From a bacterium (GTDB lineage: Bacteria; Pseudomonadota; Alphaproteobacteria; Rhizobiales; Xanthobacteraceae), in contig JAQSDT010000214.1 in the NCBI GenBank assembly GCA_029946075.1, positions 1 to 5,502 on the forward strand: DNA of 5,502 nt, written 5' to 3'. The translations under genes were made by a program, and so were the position numbers. Shown in pieces: positions 1-5,174 of the stretch. A model generated the notes under the pieces. It had not been told where the DNA came from and searched no databases. It worked only from the letters and a program-made list of their open reading frames with translations. Numbering within the stretch: the first letter of the stretch is position 1; each line of letters begins with the position of its first letter.

Positions 1-16
1 ACGAACACCTCAGCTG

Positions 17-424
17 TCACCCCGCCAGCGCACCGGATCGCTGCTCCTCCCGCCGCGCCCTTCGCCTGATCTCCGGCGGCTTCCAGATGATCCCGTTCTG
101 GCTGAGCAGCCTGTCGTTTCCCCAGGTCGCCAGCGGAAGCAGCAGCGCGACCAGTTCGCGCCCGCGGACCGTCAGCCCGTAGCGAACCTGCCGCGTGGCG
201 GCGGTTCCGGAGCGCCTCGCTGCGCCGCTGCCCATCAACTCCCGCAGCACCGAAGACAGAACCTGCTGGCTGACGTCGCCGATCGAGAGCTTGATTTCGC
301 TGAAGGTGAGGTCGTCGAGCGACAGCAGATAGAGCACTCGCACCTTCCATTTGCCCGAAACGATCGCGAGCACGGCTTCGACCGGGCAATCATCGAGGGC
401 AGGGCGCTTGCGACTGTAAGCCAT
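17..424 (-). CDS. HxlR-family winged-helix transcriptional regulator
   Basis: A 135-aa protein with the layout of HxlR/MarR-like DNA-binding regulators, which act as cytoplasmic dimers on inverted-repeat operators. The N-terminus has the family's CPVE...GKWK block (Cys13, Gly24-Lys25-Trp26-Lys27). The helix-turn-helix spans about residues 39-65 (LTFSEIK, then SQQVLSSVLREL), and the wing with VRYGLTVRGREL covers about 79-91. The length is normal for the family; the Arg-rich tail after residue 118 is less conserved in my judgement. The start is the ATG at 424, which leaves the usual short tail before the conserved Cys. Its ribosome-binding site is weak (only a GGAA about 8 nt upstream). It is divergent from the amidohydrolase gene with a 125-bp shared control region, so it probably regulates that gene and itself. 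Effector unknown. Family assignment is strong; the target is inferred. Confidence 0.93.
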   Translation of the reverse strand: MAYSRKRPALDDCPVEAVLAIVSGKWKVRVLYLLSLDDLTFSEIKLSIGDVSQQVLSSVLRELMGSGAARRSGTAATRQVRYGLTVRGRELVALLLPLATWGNDRLLSQNGIIWKPPEIRRRARREEQRSGALAG

Positions 425-435
425 GGGGTTGTTCC

Positions 436-459
436 GGTCAGAAATTTATGTGTCTGGCC
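436..459. promoter_or_regulatory. Imperfect inverted repeat, candidate HxlR operator
   Basis: GGTCAGA (436-442) and TCTGGCC (453-459) are inverted copies matching at 6 of 7 positions, separated by an AT-rich 10-nt spacer. The site begins 12 bp upstream of the regulator's start codon, in the most AT-rich part of the divergent gap, where a promoter would be expected. Arm size and spacing suit a dimeric winged-helix protein, but no consensus was compared, so the operator role is inference. Confidence 0.3.
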
Positions 460-488
460 TCGTCGCGACCGCCGTGAAAGCATTTCGT

Positions 489-519
489 CCGGGAAGTAGC
501 CGATCGGCGCGTTTCCCGG
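489..519. promoter_or_regulatory. Nested inverted repeats in the divergent promoter region
   Basis: A perfect 7-bp inverted repeat, CCGGGAA (489-495) and TTCCCGG (513-519), encloses a perfect 10-bp palindrome, GCCGATCGGC (499-508). The two share almost the same centre (504 versus 503.5). The structure ends 30 bp before the amidohydrolase start codon, so it could be a double operator on DNA or a hairpin in the 5' untranslated RNA. The symmetry is seen directly; the function is inferred. GC-rich DNA makes short palindromes common, but two concentric ones are less expected. Confidence 0.4.
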
Positions 520-549
520 CATCATCACGACCGAAACCAGAGACATCTT

Positions 550-2232
550 ATGACCGAAAACCGCTCCGCTCAAAACGGCCATCGCCCGGCAAATGAAGCC
601 GACCTGATCTTCGGGAATGGCAGGGTCTACACCGTCGATGCGCGGATGCCCTGGGCGGAGGCGGTCGCGGTCAAGAACGGAAAGATCGTCTTCGTCGGTT
701 CGGCCGGCGGTGCCAGCGAATGGCAGGGGCCGCAGACAAAGATTATCGACCTGAACGGCCGGATGATGATGCCGGGCCTCGGCGACGTCCATAATCACCA
801 CACCCGCGGCGGCCAACTCGACCTGTTCGAACTGTCCTTTCAGGCCAGCATCTCCTTCGACGACATTCTGGCGCTGGTGAAGGCGCGGGCAGCGCAGACG
901 CCTGATGGCGAGTGGATCTGCGGCGGCATCTGGAGCAGCGAGCTCATCGCCCGGCTCGGCACCACGGAGGCCAAGGCGGCGCTGGATGCGGTCAGCTCGG
1001 GCCATCCAGTGATGCTGCGCGACGACAGTCTTCATAACAGGTGGGTGAACAGCAAGGCACTGGAGCTGATGGGCGTCACTTCAGCAACGCCCGATCCAGA
1101 ACTCGGCCATATCGTGCGCGATGCCAGAAGCGGCGCGCCGGTCGGGCTGTTGATGGAAAAGGCCTCGGCGATTGCCGAGCAGGCAGCGGTGAAGTCCGTC
1201 AACGATCCGCTGCAGCGTGACATCGCCTCGACGCAGCGCGCGGTGGAAATATTGAACTCCTACGGCGTCACCGCCTACCAGGACGCCAACACCACGCTGC
1301 CGATGCTACAGGCGCTGACGGGCCTCGACAGGCGCGGCGAACTCAACGCCTGGTGCGTCGGCTCGCTGCCTATTTTCAACACCCTGACCGGCACCGAATT
1401 TTTCGGCGAGGCGCTGATCGCGCGGCGCGAGGAATTTCGCACCACCCATGTCCGGCCTGATTTCATAAAACTGTTCATGGACGGCGTGCCGATGACGCGA
1501 ACGGCGGCCATGCTCGCCGCCTACAGACCGGACGAAAACGGCCACGCCGTCGTGTGCCGGTCTTTCCTGCGGCTGCCCGACGTCGTGCACTGGATCGTCA
1601 GGGCCGAGACGCTGGGCATGGGCGTCAAGGTCCACTGCGCCGGCGATGCCGCCGTGCGCGACATTCTGGATGCGGTGGAGATCGTGCGCCGGCTGCGTGG
1701 CGAGGGCCCGATGCACCACATCGCCCATGCGAGCTTCATCGATCCCGCCGATATTCCCCGTTTCAGGGAACTCAACGTCGTCGCCGATCTGTGCCCGGCG
1801 ATCTGGTTTCCCTGCGCCATCACCGTCGCCAACAAGGCCGTGATCGGCGAGCGCGCCGACCGCTACTGGCCGAACCGCGATCTGCATGCCGCCGGCGCCC
1901 TGATGGCCGGCGGTTCGGACTGGCCGGTCGTCGGCCTGCCCGATCCCTGGTTCGGTCTCGAAGGCATGGTGACGCGGCAAAATCCGAGGGGCGGCTATTC
2001 CGGCGCGCTCTGGCCTGAACAGGCCATCGACCTTGCAACCGCCATCGAGATCTACACGCGCAATCCCGTCAGGGCGATGGGGCTCGGCCACCTCACCGGA
2101 TCGATCGAGGTCGGCAAATCGGCCGATCTGATCGTGCTGGAAAAGAACCTGTTCGAGGTCGAGCCGAACCGGCTTTCGAAGACGAAGGTTCTCTCGACCT
2201 GGTTCGAGGGCAGGTGCGTGTACGGCGAATAG
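550..2232 (+). CDS. Amidohydrolase family 3 protein (YtcJ-like metal-dependent hydrolase)
   Basis: A 560-aa protein with the organisation of the amidohydrolase family 3 (YtcJ/NfdA-like) group, metal-dependent TIM-barrel enzymes that hydrolyse amide, formamide or related C-N bonds. The N-terminal beta-sandwich strand is ADLIFGNGRVYTVD (17-30). The metal-binding HxH is in PGLGDVHNHH (H81, H83). K307 in KLFMDG sits at the usual lysine position; H362 in VHCAGDAAVRDILDA and H393 in IAHASFIDPADI are further expected ligands; D457 in GSDWPVVGLPDPW is the expected catalytic aspartate. The C-terminus returns to the sandwich domain with GSIEVGKSADLIVLEKN. All key residues are present and the length is normal, so it looks intact. 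No signal peptide is visible, so it is probably cytoplasmic. The ribosome-binding site before 550 is weak (AGAGA). It is divergent from the HxlR gene and 72 bp upstream of the transporter. The substrate cannot be read from the sequence. Confidence 0.9.
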   Translation: MTENRSAQNGHRPANEADLIFGNGRVYTVDARMPWAEAVAVKNGKIVFVGSAGGASEWQGPQTKIIDLNGRMMMPGLGDVHNHHTRGGQLDLFELSFQASISFDDILALVKARAAQTPDGEWICGGIWSSELIARLGTTEAKAALDAVSSGHPVMLRDDSLHNRWVNSKALELMGVTSATPDPELGHIVRDARSGAPVGLLMEKASAIAEQAAVKSVNDPLQRDIASTQRAVEILNSYGVTAYQDANTTLPMLQALTGLDRRGELNAWCVGSLPIFNTLTGTEFFGEALIARREEFRTTHVRPDFIKLFMDGVPMTRTAAMLAAYRPDENGHAVVCRSFLRLPDVVHWIVRAETLGMGVKVHCAGDAAVRDILDAVEIVRRLRGEGPMHHIAHASFIDPADIPRFRELNVVADLCPAIWFPCAITVANKAVIGERADRYWPNRDLHAAGALMAGGSDWPVVGLPDPWFGLEGMVTRQNPRGGYSGALWPEQAIDLATAIEIYTRNPVRAMGLGHLTGSIEVGKSADLIVLEKNLFEVEPNRLSKTKVLSTWFEGRCVYGE

Positions 2233-2249
2233 CGCGGCGAGAGCCCGCG
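2233..2249 (+). terminator. Short GC hairpin after the amidohydrolase, possible weak terminator
   Basis: CGCGG (2233-2237) and CCGCG (2245-2249) form a 5-bp stem with a 7-nt loop immediately after the TAG stop. The following bases are only mildly T-rich, with no proper U-tract. It may be a weak attenuator between the amidohydrolase and the transporter genes, or chance in GC-rich DNA. Confidence 0.2.
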
Positions 2250-2281
2250 TTGAACTTGTTCGGCATTCCCGCTAAGGCATG

Positions 2282-2300
2282 CCCCCAGAGCTTTTGGGGG
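2282..2300 (+). promoter_or_regulatory. Hairpin that buries the ATPase ribosome-binding site
   Basis: CCCCCA (2282-2287) pairs perfectly with TGGGGG (2295-2300) across a 7-nt loop (2288-2294). The 3' arm is the only purine-rich stretch positioned as a Shine-Dalgarno sequence for the ATG at 2305, four bases downstream. A folded stem would therefore hide the ribosome-binding site and lower translation initiation of the ATPase and, through coupling, of the permease. The pairing is seen directly; the regulatory effect is inferred. Confidence 0.5.
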
Positions 2301-2304
2301 AAAC

Positions 2305-3132
2305 ATGGCGGATACCGCAGGGCCGGTGGCGGTCGCGCTTGACGAGGCGACGGTGGCGTTTCGCGTGGCCGGCGACCGCGTCTATACGGCGGTGGAGCGC
2401 GCCAGCCTGTCGGTGGCGCATGGTGAGTTCGTCGCCATTGTCGGTCCGACCGGCTGCGGAAAGTCGACGCTGCTGAACGTCGCGGCCGGGCTGCTCAAGC
2501 CGGCGGCGGGTTCGGTCAAGATCTTCGGCCGGCCGCTGGCCGGGCTCAATCGCGATGCGGGTTACCTCTTTCAGGCCGATGCCCTGTTTCCCTGGAAGAC
2601 CGCGATCGACAACGTCGCCATCGGGCTCGAAATCCAGGGCGCGCCGCGCGAGCAGGCGCTGCAGCGGGCGCAGGGTTGGCTCACCTCGGTCGGACTCGGC
2701 GCGTTCGCCAATCGCTATCCGCACATGCTGTCCGGCGGCCAGCGCAAGCGCGTCGGCCTCGCGCAGGTGCTGATCCGCGACCCCAAGATATTGCTGATGG
2801 ACGAGCCGTTCGGGCCGCTCGACGCGCAGACGCGCCAGATCATGGGCAATCTGCTGCTGGAGTTGTGGAACGCCGATCGCAAGGCGGTGCTGTTCGTCAC
2901 CCACGATCTCGAAGAGGCGATCGCGCTCGCCGATCGCGTCGTCATCATGTCGGCCGGCCCGTCGGCGCGCATCATCGGCGACTGGCGGGTGGAACTGCCG
3001 CGGCCGCGCGACATTTCGGAAGTGCGGATGGAAAAGCAGTTCCACGAACTGCACCGCGAAATCTGGAACGTGCTGAAGGACGAAGTGATGAAGGGCTACG
3101 CACAGTCCACGCAAGCGGCGGAGGCCGGCTGA
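2305..3132 (+). CDS. ABC transporter ATP-binding protein, NitT/TauT (SsuB-like) class
   Basis: A 275-aa cytoplasmic ATPase subunit that powers import by hydrolysing ATP beneath a membrane permease dimer. All nucleotide-binding motifs are intact: Walker A GPTGCGKST (47-55), Q-loop Gln90 in LFQADALFPWKT, signature LSGGQRKR (142-149), Walker B ILLMDEP (162-168) with catalytic Glu167, D-loop PLDA (171-174), and switch His200 in FVTHDLEEA. The FPWKT segment after the Q-loop and the length are typical of the nitrate/sulfonate/taurine importer ATPases (SsuB, TauB, NrtD). The start at 2305 has a GGGGG ribosome-binding site 4 nt upstream, within a hairpin. The stop overlaps the permease start by one base (TGATG), which indicates an operon with coupled translation. 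The substrate cannot be told from this subunit. Confidence 0.95.
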   Translation: MADTAGPVAVALDEATVAFRVAGDRVYTAVERASLSVAHGEFVAIVGPTGCGKSTLLNVAAGLLKPAAGSVKIFGRPLAGLNRDAGYLFQADALFPWKTAIDNVAIGLEIQGAPREQALQRAQGWLTSVGLGAFANRYPHMLSGGQRKRVGLAQVLIRDPKILLMDEPFGPLDAQTRQIMGNLLLELWNADRKAVLFVTHDLEEAIALADRVVIMSAGPSARIIGDWRVELPRPRDISEVRMEKQFHELHREIWNVLKDEVMKGYAQSTQAAEAG

Positions 3133-3920
3133 TGTCGCGCTGGACGCTGCTGTTCTGGCAATTGATGGTCGCCGTGGTGGGGCTGTCGTTGTGGCAGTTC
3201 TTCGCCTCGGTGCCGGTGCTCGGCAAGATGCTGCTGCCGCCGTTCTTCTTCTCCACGCCGGTCGATGTCGCCAGCCAGATCGTCAAATGGTTCTCGACCG
3301 GGGTGATCTGGAAACATCTCGCCATCACGCTGCTGGAATCGGTGCTCGCCTTCGTGATCGGCTCGGTCGGCGGCGTGCTGGTCGGCTTCTGGTTCGCGCG
3401 CCAGCCGCGCGTCGCCGCGGTGTTCGATCCCTATGTAAAGATGGTCAACGCGCTGCCGCGCGTGGTGCTGGCGCCGATCTTCGCGCTGTGGCTCGGCCTC
3501 GGCATCTGGTCGAAGGTCGCGCTCGGCGTCACGCTGGTGTTCTTCATCGTGTTCTTCAACGTCTACCAGGGCGTCAAGGAAGTCAGCCAGACCACGCTCG
3601 ACAACGGCCGCATGCTCGGCATGAGCGAGCGGCAATTGACGCGGCATGTCTACTGGCCGTCGGCGCTGTCGTGGATGTTCTCCTCGCTGCACACCTCGGT
3701 CGGCTTTGCCGTGGTGGGCGCGGTAGTTGGCGAATATCTGGGATCGGCGGCGGGCCTCGGCTACCTGATCCAGCAGGCCGAAGGCGTGTTCGACGTCGGC
3801 GCCGTGTTCGCCGGCATGTTCGTGCTGTCGGCCTTCGTCATCCTGATCGATTTCGGCGTGACGCTGGTCGAGCGGCGGCTGTTGGTGTGGCGGCCGGCGG
3901 CGGCGGAGAGCAGGGGATAG
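3132..3920 (+). CDS. ABC transporter permease, NitT/TauT (SsuC-like) class
   Basis: A 262-aa integral inner-membrane protein of the binding-protein-dependent permease family (BPD_transp_1), expected to form a homodimer with the ATPase encoded just upstream. Hydrophobic segments lie at about residues 5-24, 66-90, 109-125, 129-146, 188-207 and 226-245, giving six likely membrane helices. The cytoplasmic EAA-type coupling loop is at about 153-180 (DNGRMLGMSERQLTRH followed by YWPSAL), keeping the conserved Gly163 and Pro176. The later VVGAVVGEYLGSAAGLGYLI block (194-213) is characteristic of SsuC/TauC-type permeases. The ATG at 3132 is chosen because it overlaps the ATPase stop and has GGAGG at 3120-3124, 7 nt upstream; extending the frame further upstream would only read the ATPase gene out of frame. 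Substrate unknown. Confidence 0.94.
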   Translation: MSRWTLLFWQLMVAVVGLSLWQFFASVPVLGKMLLPPFFFSTPVDVASQIVKWFSTGVIWKHLAITLLESVLAFVIGSVGGVLVGFWFARQPRVAAVFDPYVKMVNALPRVVLAPIFALWLGLGIWSKVALGVTLVFFIVFFNVYQGVKEVSQTTLDNGRMLGMSERQLTRHVYWPSALSWMFSSLHTSVGFAVVGAVVGEYLGSAAGLGYLIQQAEGVFDVGAVFAGMFVLSAFVILIDFGVTLVERRLLVWRPAAAESRG

Positions 3921-3930
3921 AGAACCCCCG

Positions 3931-3942
3931 TCCGGCGCCGGA
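3931..3942. terminator. Perfect palindrome between convergent genes, possible weak bidirectional terminator
   Basis: TCCGGCGCCGGA is a perfect 12-bp palindrome in the 24-bp gap between the permease stop (3920) and the stop of the minus-strand small gene (3945). Its position between convergent ends fits a shared transcription stop, but there is no U-tract on either strand and the foldable stem is short. Confidence 0.25.
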
Positions 3943-3944
3943 TG

Positions 3945-4148
3945 TCACGCCTTGTCGTGGGCGTACTTCTCCAGAACGAGCCGGTTATACTCGTCCCTCA
4001 CGGCCCTTCGTGAGACGTGCCCTTTTCGATCCTTGGCAATCTTCAGGAGATCGGGATCGGTCGGCGCCCGCGACTTCCTTCTGAATCTGGCAAAGAGTTT
4101 GCCTGCTGGCCCCGGGGAGTTTCCGAACAGTCGTTCAAACCATCCCAT
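3945..4148 (-). CDS. Small basic protein of unknown function (67 aa)
   Basis: I do not recognise a named family. The start is set at the ATG at 4148 because an excellent ribosome-binding site, GGAGG (4154-4158), lies 5 nt upstream; the frame stays open further upstream to about 4403, but that part is Arg/Gly/Pro-rich, has no good ribosome-binding site and overlaps a repeat. The protein begins with MGWFERLFG, which could be amphipathic, then a very basic patch (KLFARFRRKSR, about 17-27), and ends in a charged, probably helical segment (residues 34-67, with HVSRRAVRDEYNRLVLEKY). I count 17 Lys/Arg against 8 Asp/Glu, so it is strongly positive and might bind nucleic acid or membrane surface. No signal peptide, Cys or clear catalytic motif is seen. 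It is convergent with the permease gene and not obviously part of the transporter operon. Confidence 0.7.
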   Translation of the reverse strand: MGWFERLFGNSPGPAGKLFARFRRKSRAPTDPDLLKIAKDRKGHVSRRAVRDEYNRLVLEKYAHDKA

Positions 4149-4462
4149 GGTGTCCTCCGCCCTGATGCGCACGACGTCGCTTCGCGGCCACGTTACCAAC
4201 GATGGAGGAGCCCTACCAGTCAAATTGCCACTTCTTCCCGATTCAGGCGGGCGACCTGAAGCCTTTGCGGAATGAATTACGTGATGAATCTTCCGGACCG
4301 GATTGCCGAACCAGAGGATGCGTTGACCCCGAAGCAGGCAGGCGTGCGCGGCCTGGGGTGGGAAGTCCCGTCGCTGCGAGCGAAGCAACCCGTCGCGCCG
4401 CACGCGAGGATCGGATTGCTTCGTCGCTGTCGCTCCGTGCTTTTGCGACGGATTCTATATCC
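4149..4462. other. Intergenic region between two minus-strand genes, no gene seen
   Basis: This 314-bp gap holds the ribosome-binding site of the small basic protein (4154-4158), a 6-bp hairpin (TTCAGG at 4242-4247 with CCTGAA at 4255-4260) lacking a U-tract, and a degenerate palindromic repeat at about 4366-4452. The plus-strand reading frames here continue antisense through the cupin gene and have no coding character. No convincing promoter was found. Confidence 0.6.
4366..4452. repeat. Degenerate dispersed palindromic repeat (GAAGCAA type)
   Basis: The outer arms CCGTCGC (4368-4374) and GCGACGG (4445-4451) and the inner arms CGAAGCAA (4381-4388) and TTGCTTCG (4416-4423) form nested inverted repeats around a central segment. 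A small hairpin, TCGCT (4371-4375) with AGCGA (4379-4383), lies in the left arm. The arrangement (a CGAAGCAA arm and its inverse TTGCTTCGTCGCT, near GCGAGGAT) resembles a non-coding palindromic element that I recall as common in Bradyrhizobium-type genomes. The termini are diverged, so this appears to be an old copy. It lies just downstream of the cupin stop codon. Confidence 0.55.
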
Positions 4463-4912
4463 TCAGTTCAGCATCTTGGTATCGTCGGGCGCCTGCGGCG
4501 GAGTCTTGATCGCGATCGCCTTGATGGTGCGTCCGTCCGGCTTGGTGCCGCCATGCGGCGTGCCCTTCGGGATCACGACGAGATCGCCCGGCTTCACCCG
4601 CACTTCCTTGTCGCCGAGCCAGACCGTGCCGGTGCCGTCGAGGATGTACTGGATCTCGTTGGTGTTGGGATGCATGTGCTTGCCGACATTGCCGTCCTGG
4701 ATCGAGATGGTCATGCCGTCCGCGGCAACGAACAATCTGGAGCGCATGCCGGTGCCGGATGCCATTCCGAGCGCGTCGCCTTCGAGTTCGCCGGTGTGGA
4801 TGACCTGCGCGTTGATGTTCTCGGCGGCGATTGCCGGACGGAGCAGGTGGGTGACGCTGCAACCGGCGGCAAAGGCGGCGGCGAGCGACAGTGCGATGGC
4901 GGTGCGATTCAT
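4463..4912 (-). CDS. Exported single-domain cupin protein
   Basis: A 149-aa protein with an N-terminal export signal and one cupin beta-barrel. Cupin motif 1 is GKHMHPNTNEIQYILDGTG (77-95) with H79, H81 and E86; motif 2 is GDLVVIPKGTPH (109-120) with H120. These four are the usual metal ligands, so a metal-binding fold is likely intact. The hydrophobic stretch at residues 5-20 is followed by AIAAEN, suggesting signal peptidase I cleavage near residue 29 or 30; AAGC (15-18) is only a poor lipobox. The ATG at 4912 is chosen because GGGGGAGG (4920-4927) sits 7 nt upstream and the signal peptide begins there; the open frame upstream reads through a repeat. Cupins range from dioxygenases to isomerases and ligand binders, so the reaction is unknown. 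Location is probably periplasmic. It is divergent from the substrate-binding protein gene. Confidence 0.9.
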   Translation of the reverse strand: MNRTAIALSLAAAFAAGCSVTHLLRPAIAAENINAQVIHTGELEGDALGMASGTGMRSRLFVAADGMTISIQDGNVGKHMHPNTNEIQYILDGTGTVWLGDKEVRVKPGDLVVIPKGTPHGGTKPDGRTIKAIAIKTPPQAPDDTKMLN

Positions 4913-5174
4913 GGGTAATCCTCCCCCGGCATGATTTTTGTGGGCGAAAGCTACGCTGCGGGGCGGCACCTGACCAGTGGCCTCCGCCGTCATTCCGGGG
5001 CGCGCCCCTCGGCGCGAACCCGGAATCCATCGGGCCGTAGGCTGTGGGGTGCGATGGATTCCGGGTTCGTGCTGCGCACGCCCCAATGTGCGCTTGCACA
5101 TTGCGGAATGACGGCGAGAGCCTTCTCAAGCCGTGTGCGCTGCATTAACGTGCCGCCAACCTCTGGAGGAAACC
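4913..5174. promoter_or_regulatory. Divergent control region between cupin and binding-protein genes
   Basis: This 262-bp gap carries the start signals of two divergent genes: the cupin ribosome-binding site at 4920-4927 on the minus strand and GGAGG at 5165-5169 for the binding protein on the plus strand. A 130-bp palindromic repeat fills its middle, leaving about 70 bp on the cupin side and about 60 bp on the other for promoters. I could not identify a convincing -35/-10 pair on either strand. Confidence 0.5.
4986..5115. repeat. Composite palindromic intergenic repeat, about 130 bp
   Basis: The ends are a perfect 12-bp inverted repeat, GCCGTCATTCCG (4986-4997) and CGGAATGACGGC (5104-5115). 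Inside are a 12-bp palindrome GGGGCGCGCCCC (4997-5008) and a perfect 18-bp stem (5015-5032 with 5052-5069) around a 19-nt loop. The right part can form either of two alternative hairpins: GCGCAC (5074-5079) with GTGCGC (5088-5093), or AATGTGC (5085-5091) with GCACATT (5096-5102). It has no coding capacity of its own and no visible target-site duplication. It resembles the CATTCCGGGG...GGATTCCGGGTTC repeats that I recall as abundant between genes in Bradyrhizobium relatives. Such elements are probably non-autonomous; the mobilising enzyme is not in the window. Confidence 0.8.

Noticed and set aside
529..559. Direct repeat GACCGAAA at 529-536 and 552-559 around the amidohydrolase start
   Set aside because: Only 8 bp, with the second copy inside the coding sequence; this is readily explained by chance.
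235..1035. Long minus-strand open frame across the divergent gap and the amidohydrolase start
   Set aside because: It overlaps the HxlR gene out of frame and is antisense to the amidohydrolase. Its Arg/Ala/Asp-rich translation has no family motif; long antisense frames are expected in GC-rich DNA.
1306..2091. Minus-strand open frame of about 260 codons inside the amidohydrolase
   Set aside because: It is antisense to a well-supported enzyme carrying conserved ligands throughout; composition is that of a shadow frame and no ribosome-binding site was noted.
2272..3114. Minus-strand open frame covering the ABC ATPase
   Set aside because: Fully antisense to an intact ATPase; the His/Asp/Arg-rich translation matches no fold I recognise.
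2676..3131. Possible N-terminal extension of the permease into the ATPase gene
   Set aside because: It would translate the ATPase out of frame into Arg-rich sequence. The ATG at 3132 has a good ribosome-binding site and the expected hydrophobic start.
4218..4223. TTGACT on the minus strand as a -35 box for the small basic-protein gene
   Set aside because: No acceptable -10 hexamer lies 16-19 bp downstream; the best candidates match the consensus at only one or two positions.
4327..4358. GC-rich stem (CAGGC with GCCTG, flanked by CCCC/GGGG) as a terminator for the cupin
   Set aside because: The stem is short and bulged, there is no U-tract on the minus strand, and it lies more than 100 bp past the cupin stop.
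4149..4403. N-terminal extension of the small basic protein
   Set aside because: The upstream part lacks a good ribosome-binding site and runs into a palindromic repeat, whereas the ATG at 4148 has GGAGG 5 nt away.
4202..4934. Two long plus-strand open frames overlapping the cupin gene
   Set aside because: They are antisense to a cupin with intact motifs and signal peptide and run through a non-coding repeat.
4913..5129. N-terminal extension of the cupin through the 130-bp repeat
   Set aside because: The added residues are a translated palindromic repeat; the signal peptide and strong ribosome-binding site place the start at 4912.
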